Of a DNA stretch of 64,000 nt, positions 17,509-26,401 are shown piece after piece. This DNA is from Pedobacter sp. B4-66 (GTDB lineage Bacteria > Bacteroidota > Bacteroidia > Sphingobacteriales > Sphingobacteriaceae), in the NCBI RefSeq assembly GCF_018492665.1, contig NZ_JAFVME010000018.1, positions 59,568-123,567 on the forward strand, given 5' to 3'. Under the pieces are notes generated by a model that worked only from the letters and a program-made list of their open reading frames with translations, was not told where the DNA came from and made no database searches. The position numbers and the translations under genes are program-made. Numbering within the stretch: the stretch's first letter is position 1; each line of letters starts with the position of its first letter.

Positions 17509-18198
17509 TTAAAAATGTGACATCAGTTCTTCCAGATGTGTAATTTGCCATTCTACATCCTCAGGCTTTTCTTTGTTTAATGGGTTAAAATAAATGGCTT
17601 TAATGCCATAACCCTGTGCACCGCGAATATCGGCTTCAACACTATCGCCAATCATAATAGACTCATGTTTTTCAGCTCCAGCCTTGCCAAGTGCATATTC
17701 AAAAATAGCTTTATCTGGTTTATTAACACCTACGTCTTCAGAAATGATCACATTTTTAAAGTAAGGGTTTAAACCCGATCTATCCATTTTGGTTAAGGTA
17801 CTTTCCTTAAAACCATTGGAAATAATATGTAATGCGTATTTTTTTTGAAGATAAGCCAGTACTTTTTCCGATCCTTCAAATAAATTAGTCCTCGTAGGAG
17901 TAAGATTCACATAATCCTCTTCAAATTGTTGAGGGATAAGTTCGGGAGCTATCCCAAGCTGAATAAAAGTTTTTTTAAACCGCTCTGACCTTAATGTTTC
18001 TTTGCTAATACTGCCAACATGATATTGAGCCCAAAGAAGGTGGTTGTTTTCAGTATAAGTGGTTATGAAATCTTCAGCTGATGTTAATCCTAGTTTCTGA
18101 AGTTCGTAATTAGTATAAAGTTCGTGCAGTGTTTCCTGCGCATTTCTGTCAAAATCCCAAATGGTATGGTCTAAATCGAAAAAAATATGTTTAATCAT
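17509..18198 (-). CDS. HAD hydrolase, YjjG-type pyrimidine nucleotidase
   Basis: The protein is 229 residues from the chosen ATG at 18196-18198. HAD motifs are IKHIFFDLDHTIWDFD (I, nucleophile Asp and DxD), HIISNGFKEST (II), KPDKAIF with Lys (III) and IMIGDSVEADIRGAQ (IV). The order and cap-domain length fit YjjG-like non-canonical pyrimidine 5'-nucleotidases. A longer reading with 22 extra residues would start inside the upp gene and lacks family support. It lies 13 bases after upp, so the pair probably forms a pyrimidine-salvage operon. Confidence 0.88.
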   Translation of the reverse strand: MIKHIFFDLDHTIWDFDRNAQETLHELYTNYELQKLGLTSAEDFITTYTENNHLLWAQYHVGSISKETLRSERFKKTFIQLGIAPELIPQQFEEDYVNLTPTRTNLFEGSEKVLAYLQKKYALHIISNGFKESTLTKMDRSGLNPYFKNVIISEDVGVNKPDKAIFEYALGKAGAEKHESIMIGDSVEADIRGAQGYGIKAIYFNPLNKEKPEDVEWQITHLEELMSHF

Positions 18199-18211
18199 AG
18201 TATGAAAAGCC

Positions 18212-18859
18212 TTACTGCTTAAGTCCGTATGCCAAATCTCCGGCATCACCCAATCCGGGCACAATATACGCTTTACTGGTCATTTCTTCATCAATAGCAC
18301 CAAGCCATAGCTTGGCTTTAGGTAAATTCGCCCTTACATGTTTAACTCCTTCGGCACTTGCAATTACCGAAACGATGTGTAATTCTTTAAGTTGATATCT
18401 TCGAATTAATTCCTTGCAGCAAAGTACCATGGTTAATCCTGTCGCCAACATTGGGTCGGCTATAATTGCTATTTTGTCCGTTAAATCCGGAGAAGAGACA
18501 TGCTCCATCTGTATTTCAAAACTTCCGCTTTTGTGGGTTCTTCGGTAAGCCGTAATAAAGGCAGCATCCGCATGATCAAAAATATTCAATAGTCCCTGAT
18601 GTAAGGGCAGCCCTGCACGTAAAATGGTTACTAAAACAGGTTGATCTAACAATTGAACACTAGGCGCAATTCCTAAAGGGGTTTGTGTTTGAGTTTTCGA
18701 GTATTCAAGTGTCTTGCTGATTTCGTAAGCAAAAAACTCACCTATACGTTCCATATTCCTACGGAAACGCATGGCATCTTTTTGAATGTTTTCATCCCTA
18801 AGTTCAGAAATGAAAACGTTGGCTAATGAATTGATTTTGCTGAGTTCGAATATCATCAC
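18212..18859 (-). CDS. upp: Uracil phosphoribosyltransferase
   Basis: The 215-residue type I PRTase makes UMP from uracil and PRPP. It has the characteristic VTILRAGLPLHQGLL, the PRPP loop IADPMLATGLTM (normally DPMLATGGT, here with Leu after Gly), VSVIASAEGVKH and the uracil-binding end AIDEEMTSKAYIVPGLGDAGDLAYG. The length is usual. Translation may begin at Met1 or Met2. It is the first gene of a two-gene unit with the YjjG nucleotidase and divergent from uvrB. Confidence 0.95.
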   Translation of the reverse strand: MMIFELSKINSLANVFISELRDENIQKDAMRFRRNMERIGEFFAYEISKTLEYSKTQTQTPLGIAPSVQLLDQPVLVTILRAGLPLHQGLLNIFDHADAAFITAYRRTHKSGSFEIQMEHVSSPDLTDKIAIIADPMLATGLTMVLCCKELIRRYQLKELHIVSVIASAEGVKHVRANLPKAKLWLGAIDEEMTSKAYIVPGLGDAGDLAYGLKQ

Positions 18860-18897
18860 ATAAATTTAAATAAAATTGACCTCTAAAACAACCAATA

Positions 18898-18928
18898 TTG
18901 CCACCGCCATAAAGTTTTCGTAAATTTG
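18898..18928 (+). promoter_or_regulatory. Promoter of uvrB
   Basis: TTG at 18898-18900 and TAAATTTG at 18921-18928 are separated by 20 bases, a good match to the Bacteroidota -33/-7 pattern. The start codon is 33 bases further on. Confidence 0.6.
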
Positions 18929-18960
18929 AAATCTACGGACTTAAATCATAAAGGACACGG

Positions 18961-20997
18961 ATGAAATTTCAACTTGTTTCAGATTATAAACCAACAGGCG
19001 ACCAACCTAATGCCATTAAGCAACTGGTTCAGGGTGTTAGTGATAATGAAAATTATCAAACTCTTTTGGGGGTTACCGGTTCAGGAAAAACATTTACTGT
19101 TGCCAATGTAATCCAGCAAACGCAAAAGCCTACCCTAATTCTAAGTCACAATAAAACACTTGCAGCGCAACTTTATGGAGAGTTTAAGCAATTCTTTCCA
19201 GAGAATGCCGTGAACTATTTTGTGTCTTATTACGATTACTATCAGCCTGAGGCCTTTATGCCAAGCACCAATACTTATATAGAAAAGGATCTTAGCATAA
19301 ATGAAGAGATAGAGAAATTAAGGTTACGTACTACATCAGCGCTTATGTCTGGTCGCAGAGATGTAATCGTTGTTTCTTCTATTTCCTGCATTTATGGTAT
19401 GGGTAATCCCGAAGATTTTTCACGCTCAGTGTTCCGTTTTGCAGTAGGAACAAGGATCTCTCGTAATTCATTCTTGCATAGTCTGGTAGAGATTTTATAT
19501 GCCCGAACAATCAATGATTTCAAAAGGGGGACTTTTAGGGTAAAGGGCGATACTGTAGATATTTTTCCTGCTTATCTGGATACAGCTTATCGTGTTTCAT
19601 TCTTTGGTGATGATATTGAAGAACTTAGCGTTATAGACCCTGTTACAGGAAAAACATTGGAGAAGCTTGAAGATATGGCAATTTATCCGGCCAATCTGTT
19701 TGTTACACCAAAGGACAGATTTACTTCTTCAATCTGGGGTATCCAGGAAGAACTGGAAATCAGGAAAAATCAATTGATTGATGACAGACAGCTGTTAGAA
19801 GCAAAACGATTGGAAGAGCGTGTTAATTTTGATATCGAAATGATGAAAGAGCTAGGATATTGCTCAGGAATTGAGAACTACTCGCGCTTTTTTGATGGAC
19901 GTTCACCAGGAATGCGACCGTTCTGTTTGCTCGATTATTTTCCTGACGATTATCTGATGATCATTGATGAGAGCCATGTTACGGTTCCGCAAATCAGAGC
20001 GATGTACGGAGGTGACAGGTCCCGAAAAATGGCCCTTGTTGAATACGGCTTTCGTTTGCCTTCGGCACTCGATAACCGCCCGCTTAACTTTGATGAGTTC
20101 GAACGGTTAGCACCTCAAACAATTTATGTTAGTGCTACACCTGCCGATTACGAACTCCAAAAGACTGATGGAGTTTATGTAGAACAGGTAATTCGACCTA
20201 CGGGCTTATTGGATCCGCTTATTGAAGTTCGCCCGGCGATTAATCAGGTAGATGATTTGCTGGATGAAATAGATAAGACCATTAAAATGGGTGATAGGAT
20301 TCTGGTGACTACCCTTACAAAAAGGATGGCTGAGGAGTTGACAAAATACATGGATCGTCTGAATATTAAATGTCGTTACATCCACTCTGAAGTAAAAACT
20401 TTGGAACGTGTAGAGATTTTAAGAGGTCTGAGATTGGGTGAATTTGATGTACTGATAGGAATTAACTTATTGAGGGAAGGTCTGGATTTACCTGAGGTTT
20501 CTTTTGTGGCGATCCTGGATGCAGATAAAGAAGGTTTTCTTCGTTCTGATAGGGCCTTAATCCAAACCATCGGAAGGGCTGCCCGTAACGATAGGGGTAG
20601 GGTAATCATGTATGCCGATAAGATTACAGATTCTATGGCTCGAACTATGGATGAGACCAATAGACGGAGAGAAAAGCAGATCGCTTACAATCTCGAAAAT
20701 GGTATCACTCCTAAAACCGTAGGAAAAAGCAGGGAAGCAATACTTGAGCAAACATCAGTATTGGATTTCTCTGGTAACGAATCACGTGCAAAAGCATATG
20801 TGGAGGTTGATGAAGTTAGCATTGCCGCAGATCCGATTGTTCAGTATATGACCAAACCTGAAATGCACAAATCGATAGATAAAACGCGTAAGGATATGGC
20901 TAAAGCAGCAAAAGATATGGACTTCTTGCTAGCTGCAAGATTGAGAGACGAGATGTTTGCAATGGAAAAGATGTTTGAAGAAAGATTTGGTAAGTAA
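18961..20997 (+). CDS. uvrB: Excinuclease ABC subunit B
   Basis: The 678-residue UvrB has normal length. Walker A is TLLGVTGSGKTFTVANV, the beta-hairpin is YYDYYQPEAFMP, the DEAD-like box is LMIIDESHVT, and helicase motifs V-VI are GINLLREGLDLPEV and IQTIGRAARN. A C-terminal UVR domain that binds UvrC is also present (AKAAKDMDFLLAARLRDEMFAME). It verifies DNA damage handed over by UvrA in nucleotide excision repair. It overlaps the ywbE-like gene by one base (TAATG). Confidence 0.98.
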   Translation: MKFQLVSDYKPTGDQPNAIKQLVQGVSDNENYQTLLGVTGSGKTFTVANVIQQTQKPTLILSHNKTLAAQLYGEFKQFFPENAVNYFVSYYDYYQPEAFMPSTNTYIEKDLSINEEIEKLRLRTTSALMSGRRDVIVVSSISCIYGMGNPEDFSRSVFRFAVGTRISRNSFLHSLVEILYARTINDFKRGTFRVKGDTVDIFPAYLDTAYRVSFFGDDIEELSVIDPVTGKTLEKLEDMAIYPANLFVTPKDRFTSSIWGIQEELEIRKNQLIDDRQLLEAKRLEERVNFDIEMMKELGYCSGIENYSRFFDGRSPGMRPFCLLDYFPDDYLMIIDESHVTVPQIRAMYGGDRSRKMALVEYGFRLPSALDNRPLNFDEFERLAPQTIYVSATPADYELQKTDGVYVEQVIRPTGLLDPLIEVRPAINQVDDLLDEIDKTIKMGDRILVTTLTKRMAEELTKYMDRLNIKCRYIHSEVKTLERVEILRGLRLGEFDVLIGINLLREGLDLPEVSFVAILDADKEGFLRSDRALIQTIGRAARNDRGRVIMYADKITDSMARTMDETNRRREKQIAYNLENGITPKTVGKSREAILEQTSVLDFSGNESRAKAYVEVDEVSIAADPIVQYMTKPEMHKSIDKTRKDMAKAAKDMDFLLAARLRDEMFAMEKMFEERFGK

Positions 20998-21197
20998 TGG
21001 ACGGAAAAAATAGAAAAGACATATATCCAGGACTAGAGGTGGATATTATATTGAAAAAAGACCAGCGGAATGGTACGTTAACCAGAGGTATAGTAAGTAA
21101 TCTATTAACTTCGGCGCCATACCATTCCAGAGGAATTAAAGTGAGATTGGAAGATGGACAGGTTGGTAGGGTTGCTAATATTGTTGATGAGGAATAA
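20997..21197 (+). CDS. YwbE family protein
   Basis: This 66-residue protein is almost wholly one conserved block (RKDIYPGLEVDIILKKDQRN, then GIVSNLLTSAPYHSRGIKVRLEDG), matching the small YwbE family. The family is widespread but its function is not established; the compact basic beta-rich pattern suggests nucleic-acid binding. Its start overlaps the uvrB stop (TAATG), so it is translationally coupled to uvrB. Confidence 0.88.
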   Translation: MDGKNRKDIYPGLEVDIILKKDQRNGTLTRGIVSNLLTSAPYHSRGIKVRLEDGQVGRVANIVDEE

Positions 21198-21316
21198 AAT
21201 GTCGATATTGTAATAGCTATGCAATAATCAGACTGAGTTTGTAATATTGGTATGGCTAATGTGTCTATATTATATCAATAAACCGCTTTTCAAAGGTTGG
21301 AGAGAGGTTAGCAGGG

Positions 21317-21345
21317 TTGTAATTAAACAGTTTTGCTTAAATTTG
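21317..21345 (+). promoter_or_regulatory. Promoter of the DUF4834 gene
   Basis: TTG at 21317-21319, 18 bases, then TAAATTTG at 21338-21345; the ATG follows 20 bases later. Confidence 0.55.
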
Positions 21346-21364
21346 TAAATATTAAAACAAAGAA

Positions 21365-21625
21365 ATGGGACTTATAAAATTCATATTAATAACCGTACTG
21401 GTACTTTATATTATCCGGGTTATACTCCGTTTAATTTTTCCTGTGGTATTAAGAAGTATGTTTAGTAAAGTTCAGCAGCAAGCTGCAAATCAGTCTCGCC
21501 AGCAGAACAATCAACAATATTCAAAACCTGTGGGTGATATTTCAATCGAATATGTGCCGCCGGTAGAAAAGAAAGGTAATCCAGATAAATTGGGCGATTT
21601 CGTTGATTATGAGGAGGTAAAGTAG
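21365..21625 (+). CDS. DUF4834 family small membrane protein
   Basis: The 86-residue protein has one N-terminal membrane helix (GLIKFILITVLVLYIIRVIL), then a Gln/Asn-rich linker and an acidic C-terminus (PVEKKGNPDKLGDFVDYEEVK). This matches the Bacteroidota DUF4834 family, of unknown function, which is regularly found just before the large YfhO-like membrane protein as here. The C-terminal KLGDFVDYEE block is the conserved part. Confidence 0.8.
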   Translation: MGLIKFILITVLVLYIIRVILRLIFPVVLRSMFSKVQQQAANQSRQQNNQQYSKPVGDISIEYVPPVEKKGNPDKLGDFVDYEEVK

Positions 21626-21709
21626 GGGCATTTAATCCTGCTTTTAATTTTCTTTAAAAAGGATTTTTTATCTAAGTTTGGGGTTAGTTTAAATCATAAA
21701 CAAACCTTA

Positions 21710-24190
21710 ATGAATAATTGGTTAAAAGCGAATGGCATACATCTTGCCATTATTGGATTTTTTATAATCATCTGTTTTGTCTACTTCAGTCCAGTTCTGC
21801 AAGGTAAGGCACCTGCTCAGGGAGACGTTTTGGGTGCTAAGGCAACCGCTACGGAAATCATGCACTACAAAGAAAAAGATGGGAAGGGTCCTTTATGGAC
21901 TAACCAGATCTTTGGTGGTATGCCTGCTTATCAGATTTGGGTTCAGCACCCTTATAATGGAGCAACTTATGTAATTTCATTAATCAAAACTATTTTTCCT
22001 GATCCGGTAGATTCGGTTTTATTGTACCTTGTAGGTGCGTATTTCCTGTTTATTGTGTTGCGGATAAATCCATGGCTTGCGGCCGCGGGTGCGATAGCTT
22101 TTGCTTTTACATCGTATAATTTTATCATTATTGCTGCCGGACACAGTAATAAAGCGCTTGCCATTGGCTTTTGTGCACCAATAATTGCCGGGGTAATTTT
22201 AACTCTCAGGGGTAAATATTGGATAGGGGCCAGCTTAACGTCTTTATTCCTGGCGCTAGAGATCAGGTCTAACCACATTCAGATGACCTATTATCTGATG
22301 ATCGCCTTGCTGATTTTTATAGGCATAGAGATTTACCATGCTGTAAAAGCAAAGAAAACGGCCGAACTAAGTAAAGCTTTAGGCTTTTTAGCTGTTGGTA
22401 TGCTTGTGGCATTTATGGTTAACACGGGTAAACTTTGGACTACTTATGAGTACGGCAAAGAATCAAATCGAGGTAAATCAAACTTAACTACCGATGCGGC
22501 AGAAGAGAAAAATGGTTTATCAAAGGAATATGCTTATGGCTGGAGTCAGGGTATTGGAGAAAGTTTTACATTCCTAATCCCGGATCTTTATGGTGGTGCA
22601 ACAAGTATTGATGCATTGGTAAAACCTGAAAGCCATACTTATAAAGCTTTACAAGGTATAACAGGTGGTGATCCTACTCAGGCAATTGGCCAGTTGGCAG
22701 GACAAATCGGCTTACAACAGTATTGGGGAGAAAAACCAGGAACATCCGGGCCATACTATTTTGGCGCTATCGTATGCTTTTTATTCGTATTCGGTTTACT
22801 AATCGTAAAAAGCAGATGGAAGTGGTGGATACTTGGAACAACTATCCTTTTCATGTTGTTGTCATTTGGGAAGAACTTCCCAATGATCTCCGATCTTTTC
22901 TTTGAATATTTCCCATTGTACAATAAGTTTAGAGCTGTTGAATCTATTTTGGCACTTGTTGGCTTAATGGTTCCTATTTTGGCTGTTCTTGCAATAAAAG
23001 AAGCTCAGGAAGGCAGCTACGATCAAAAAACTTTGGTTAAAAAATTAACAATCGCTGGTGGAATAACAGGAGGCTTTACGCTAATTGTTGCCATTATGCC
23101 TACTGCATTATTTAGCTTTACTACTGCCAATCATCAGCAAATGGTGCAGGTGCTTACGCAAATGCTTCAAAATAATGCGGGTGTTGCGCAATCAATAGCT
23201 AATGCACTTATTGCCGACAGAGCTGATATTGCTCGTGCGGATGCGATTCGTTCATTCTTGTTTATTGCGGTTGGGTATGCGTTGGTATGGGCTCTAATCA
23301 CTAAAAAAATCAACATGCAACTCGCATTTATTCTTTTAGGATTTGCCATTATGATCGACATGTGGCAAGTAGATCGTCGCTATTTGAACAATAACAATTT
23401 TGCTAGTAAAACAGATTTGAATAACCACTTCCAACAACGTGAAGTAGATACTTTTATTTCTTCAGATAAAGACCCTAATTTTAGGGTAATGGATTTGACC
23501 ATCAATACTTTCTCTGATGCAAGTACTTCTGCATTCCATAAAACTATTGGGGGTTATCATGCTGCAAAATTGAAGAGATATCAGGAATTGATAGACAATC
23601 AGCTTACTAAAAGTATCAATCAGGATGTATTAGATATGTTGAATACTAAATACATCATTACTCAGGATCCTAAGACTGGGTCATACCAGATGAAAAATAA
23701 TGCAACAGCAGCTGGAAATGTATGGATTGTTCCAAGTGTTCAGTTTGTTAAGGATGCAGACGAGGAAATGAAAGCAATCAGTAGCTTTGACCCTAAAAAA
23801 GAAGCTATTGTTGATATTCAGTACAAAGGTCTGATCAGCTCGAAAAATGTAGGTGCTGACCCTTCAGCTTCAATTAAGCTTGATAGTTATAACCCGGATC
23901 ATTTGGTTTACTCTTATAGCGCTCCTCGTGATATCATCGCTGTATTCTCAGAGATTTATTACGACAAAGGATGGAATATGTATGTTGATGGTGTGAAAAA
24001 GCCATATTTCAGAGCCGATTATGTACTTCGTGCGGCCCAACTTGAAGCAGGAAATCATAAGGTTGAATTTAAATTTGAACCAGTTTCATATTATTTAGGA
24101 GAAAAAATTTCACTAGCTGGTTCTATTCTGTTGGTTGCAGGTCTTGGATTTGCATTCTATGATGATAAGAAAAAGAAAAAAGCAGCTTAA
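21710..24190 (+). CDS. YfhO family integral membrane protein
   Basis: This 826-residue protein has about 12-14 membrane helices in the first 580 residues (for example FIIICFVYFSPVLQGKAPAQGD, IVCFLFVFGLLIV), then a large periplasmic domain and a last helix with a Lys-rich end. The opening VYFSPVLQGKAPAQGDVLG and the ending SEIYYDKGWNMYVDG match the YfhO family, GT-C-like proteins linked in Firmicutes to lipoteichoic-acid glycosylation. In Bacteroidota the role is unproven. A TAAGTTTG box at 21673-21680 may drive it. Confidence 0.88.
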   Translation: MNNWLKANGIHLAIIGFFIIICFVYFSPVLQGKAPAQGDVLGAKATATEIMHYKEKDGKGPLWTNQIFGGMPAYQIWVQHPYNGATYVISLIKTIFPDPVDSVLLYLVGAYFLFIVLRINPWLAAAGAIAFAFTSYNFIIIAAGHSNKALAIGFCAPIIAGVILTLRGKYWIGASLTSLFLALEIRSNHIQMTYYLMIALLIFIGIEIYHAVKAKKTAELSKALGFLAVGMLVAFMVNTGKLWTTYEYGKESNRGKSNLTTDAAEEKNGLSKEYAYGWSQGIGESFTFLIPDLYGGATSIDALVKPESHTYKALQGITGGDPTQAIGQLAGQIGLQQYWGEKPGTSGPYYFGAIVCFLFVFGLLIVKSRWKWWILGTTILFMLLSFGKNFPMISDLFFEYFPLYNKFRAVESILALVGLMVPILAVLAIKEAQEGSYDQKTLVKKLTIAGGITGGFTLIVAIMPTALFSFTTANHQQMVQVLTQMLQNNAGVAQSIANALIADRADIARADAIRSFLFIAVGYALVWALITKKINMQLAFILLGFAIMIDMWQVDRRYLNNNNFASKTDLNNHFQQREVDTFISSDKDPNFRVMDLTINTFSDASTSAFHKTIGGYHAAKLKRYQELIDNQLTKSINQDVLDMLNTKYIITQDPKTGSYQMKNNATAAGNVWIVPSVQFVKDADEEMKAISSFDPKKEAIVDIQYKGLISSKNVGADPSASIKLDSYNPDHLVYSYSAPRDIIAVFSEIYYDKGWNMYVDGVKKPYFRADYVLRAAQLEAGNHKVEFKFEPVSYYLGEKISLAGSILLVAGLGFAFYDDKKKKKAA

Positions 24191-24218
24191 TTTCTAGTTG
24201 CTTTATAAGAGTCTGCTG

Positions 24219-24251
24219 AGGCCGTTACTTTAAATGTAACGGCCTTTTTTT
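24219..24251 (+). terminator. Rho-independent terminator after the YfhO-like gene
   Basis: A 10-bp perfect stem AGGCCGTTAC/GTAACGGCCT with a 7-nt loop is followed by seven T. Confidence 0.92.
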
Positions 24252-24331
24252 GCATCCATCTTAATGGTAACTGTTTCTTAACCTATTGTTAATCTACGTG
24301 TTGGATATTTGTCCAATAAACTAATATCCCT

Positions 24332-24424
24332 ATGTTGGAATTGTTTTTAATAGTATGTGTTATTGCAATAGTCGCTTTCTTTTTTAGCCCATACGAATTA
24401 ACAATGGAGGACGATGATATCTAA
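24332..24424 (+). CDS. Possible 30-residue membrane peptide upstream of the LpxH-like gene
   Basis: A short ORF reads MLELFLIVCVIAIVAFFFSP followed by YELTMEDDDI, that is one hydrophobic helix and an acidic tail. Its stop overlaps the first codons of the LpxH-like gene (ATG at 24414), which would allow translational coupling. Nothing similar is known to me; it could be chance, though the helix-plus-acidic-tail design is typical of real small membrane proteins. Confidence 0.3.
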   Translation: MLELFLIVCVIAIVAFFFSPYELTMEDDDI

Positions 24425-25268
24425 AAGAGAAGTTGAGATAGCTGTAATTTCCGACGTTCACTTAGGAACGTATGGTTGTCATGCTAAAGAGTTGTTGAAG
24501 TATCTTAAAAGCATTAAACCTAAAATGCTTATCCTAAACGGCGATATTATAGATGTGTGGCAGTTTAGTAAAAGGTACTGGCCTGAAACCCACATGAAGA
24601 TAGTGCGCAAGCTAATGAAATTCGTTGTTGAAGGAGTTCCGGTATACTACCTAACAGGAAATCATGATGAGTTACTGAGAAAGTTTGCAGACATGCACAT
24701 GGGAGCTTTTCACCTACAAAATAAACTGATCCTGGAGATTGATGGTAAAAAAGCCTGGTTTTTTCATGGCGATGTTTTCGATGTAACCATGCAGCACTCT
24801 AAGTGGTTGGCTAAATTAGGTGCAGTTGGTTACGATACATTGATCTTGATAAATAGTTTTGTGAACTGGTGTCTTGCATCAATCGGAAGAGAAAAAATGA
24901 GTTTCTCTAAAAAGATAAAAGCTCAGTTTAAAGATGCCGTTAAGTTTATTAATAAATTCGAATATACTGCTGCGGAACTTGCAGTAGAGAAAGGATATGA
25001 ATACGTAATCTGCGGACATATCCATCAACCGGAAATGCGTACCATTAAAACAGAAGAAGGCGAAGTTACCTATCTGAATAGTGGCGATTGGGTTGAAAAC
25101 TTAACTGCCCTTGAATACTACGACAAAAGCTGGAAGATCTTTAAGTACGATCAAAAGGACTTTGAGAAAGATGAGGTAGAAGAGGGAGTTTTATCTGATA
25201 GTGAAGATCTTCACAGTAAATTGGATATTAATACTTTATTGCAAAAAATTAAATTAGAAATTGCCTAA
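24414..25268 (+). CDS. UDP-2,3-diacylglucosamine diphosphatase-like metallophosphoesterase
   Basis: The 284-residue calcineurin-like phosphoesterase has all metal motifs: ISDVHLGTYGCHAKELL, LNGDIIDVWQFSK, LTGNHDELLRKF, FHGDVFDV and ICGHIHQPEMR. It belongs to the COG2908 LpxH-like group that cleaves UDP-diacylglucosamine to lipid X in lipid A synthesis; some members act on other substrates. It is followed after 117 bases by a glycosyltransferase. The acidic end (about 255-284) is not part of the fold. Confidence 0.85.
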   Translation: MISKREVEIAVISDVHLGTYGCHAKELLKYLKSIKPKMLILNGDIIDVWQFSKRYWPETHMKIVRKLMKFVVEGVPVYYLTGNHDELLRKFADMHMGAFHLQNKLILEIDGKKAWFFHGDVFDVTMQHSKWLAKLGAVGYDTLILINSFVNWCLASIGREKMSFSKKIKAQFKDAVKFINKFEYTAAELAVEKGYEYVICGHIHQPEMRTIKTEEGEVTYLNSGDWVENLTALEYYDKSWKIFKYDQKDFEKDEVEEGVLSDSEDLHSKLDINTLLQKIKLEIA

Positions 25269-25385
25269 CACGTTAAACTTGCATGAGCTTACATTTGTTC
25301 TTTTACTTTGAATTCAGCTCATGCAAGCTTCATAACCTATAAAAAAGCAATATATTCTGATGAAAATTACAGATATTCGGTGCGG

Positions 25386-26372
25386 ATGAAGATACTTTAC
25401 GCCATTCAGGGAACTGGCAATGGACACATTAGCCGGGCAAGAGAAATTGTACCGTTGCTTCAGCAATACGGAGACGTAGATCTTTTGATTAGCGGAACAC
25501 AAGCGGATGTTAAATTAACTCAGGAAGTGAAGTATCAGCTCCATGGCTTTAGCTTTATCTTCGGAAAAAAAGGTGGCGTAAATCATTACGAGACCTGGAA
25601 GGAAATGAACCTTCCTCGCTTTGTTAGAGATATGCGCAGTGTGCCTCTTGAAGAATACAATCTGATACTTAACGATTTTGAACCTGTTACGGCATGGGCT
25701 TGTAAGAGACAAGGTATTGAGAGTGTAGGACTTAGCCATCAGGCATCCTTTCAATCAAAAAAAGTCCCTAAACCTAAGAGTATAGACTGGGCACAGCTGG
25801 TTATGAAATATTATGCCCCGGCATCTCATTATGTTGGTTTTCACTTTGATAGGTACGATGATTTCATTTATACTCCAGTAATTCGTGCTGAAATCAGGAA
25901 TATGATTGTCTCAAACCTTGGTCATTACACTGTTTATTTGCCTGCAATCGACGATAAGTTTCTGGTTCCTATTTTAAAACAGATTGCTCATGTAAAATGG
26001 GAAGTGTTCTCTAAGCATACCAAGCATGCTTATACTGATGGAAATGTAATGGTAAATCCTGTAAATAATGAGCTGTTCAATAAAAGCTTAGCTTCTTGCG
26101 AAGGATTGTTTACCGGAGGTGGATTTGAAGGCCCTGCCGAGGCATTACACATGGGTAAAAAATTGCTGGTAGCACCTATGAAATTCCAATACGAGCAACA
26201 ATGTAATGCCTTTGCACTAAAGCAATTTGGTTTGCCTGTAATATGGGGTAGCAATAAAAACTGGTTGCCCATTATTAAAGGCTGGGTAAATAATCCTCAG
26301 GAGCATCAATTTTATTTTCCTGATGAAACGGCTGCGGTAATTGATAAAGTTGTAAAGCAGTTTGCCAGATAA
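25386..26372 (+). CDS. GT-B glycosyltransferase (MurG/UGT-like)
   Basis: The protein is 328 residues from the chosen ATG at 25386, where MKILYAIQGTGNGHISRAREI forms the expected first strand and Gly loop; 26 upstream residues of the longer frame are unlike the family. The C-terminal donor site is LFTGGGFEGPAEALHMGKKLLVAPMKFQYEQQCNAF, a clear GT-B signature of the COG1819-like group. It sits beside the LpxH-like gene, so a glycolipid product is plausible, but no direct evidence exists. Confidence 0.85.
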   Translation: MKILYAIQGTGNGHISRAREIVPLLQQYGDVDLLISGTQADVKLTQEVKYQLHGFSFIFGKKGGVNHYETWKEMNLPRFVRDMRSVPLEEYNLILNDFEPVTAWACKRQGIESVGLSHQASFQSKKVPKPKSIDWAQLVMKYYAPASHYVGFHFDRYDDFIYTPVIRAEIRNMIVSNLGHYTVYLPAIDDKFLVPILKQIAHVKWEVFSKHTKHAYTDGNVMVNPVNNELFNKSLASCEGLFTGGGFEGPAEALHMGKKLLVAPMKFQYEQQCNAFALKQFGLPVIWGSNKNWLPIIKGWVNNPQEHQFYFPDETAAVIDKVVKQFAR

Positions 26373-26401
26373 TTTGCTTTACTTTGCCGTAATATACAGG
26401 C

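Noticed and set aside
18199..18264. Longer YjjG reading frame with 22 extra residues
   Set aside because: It overlaps the end of upp; the HAD motif I begins at the ATG at 18198.
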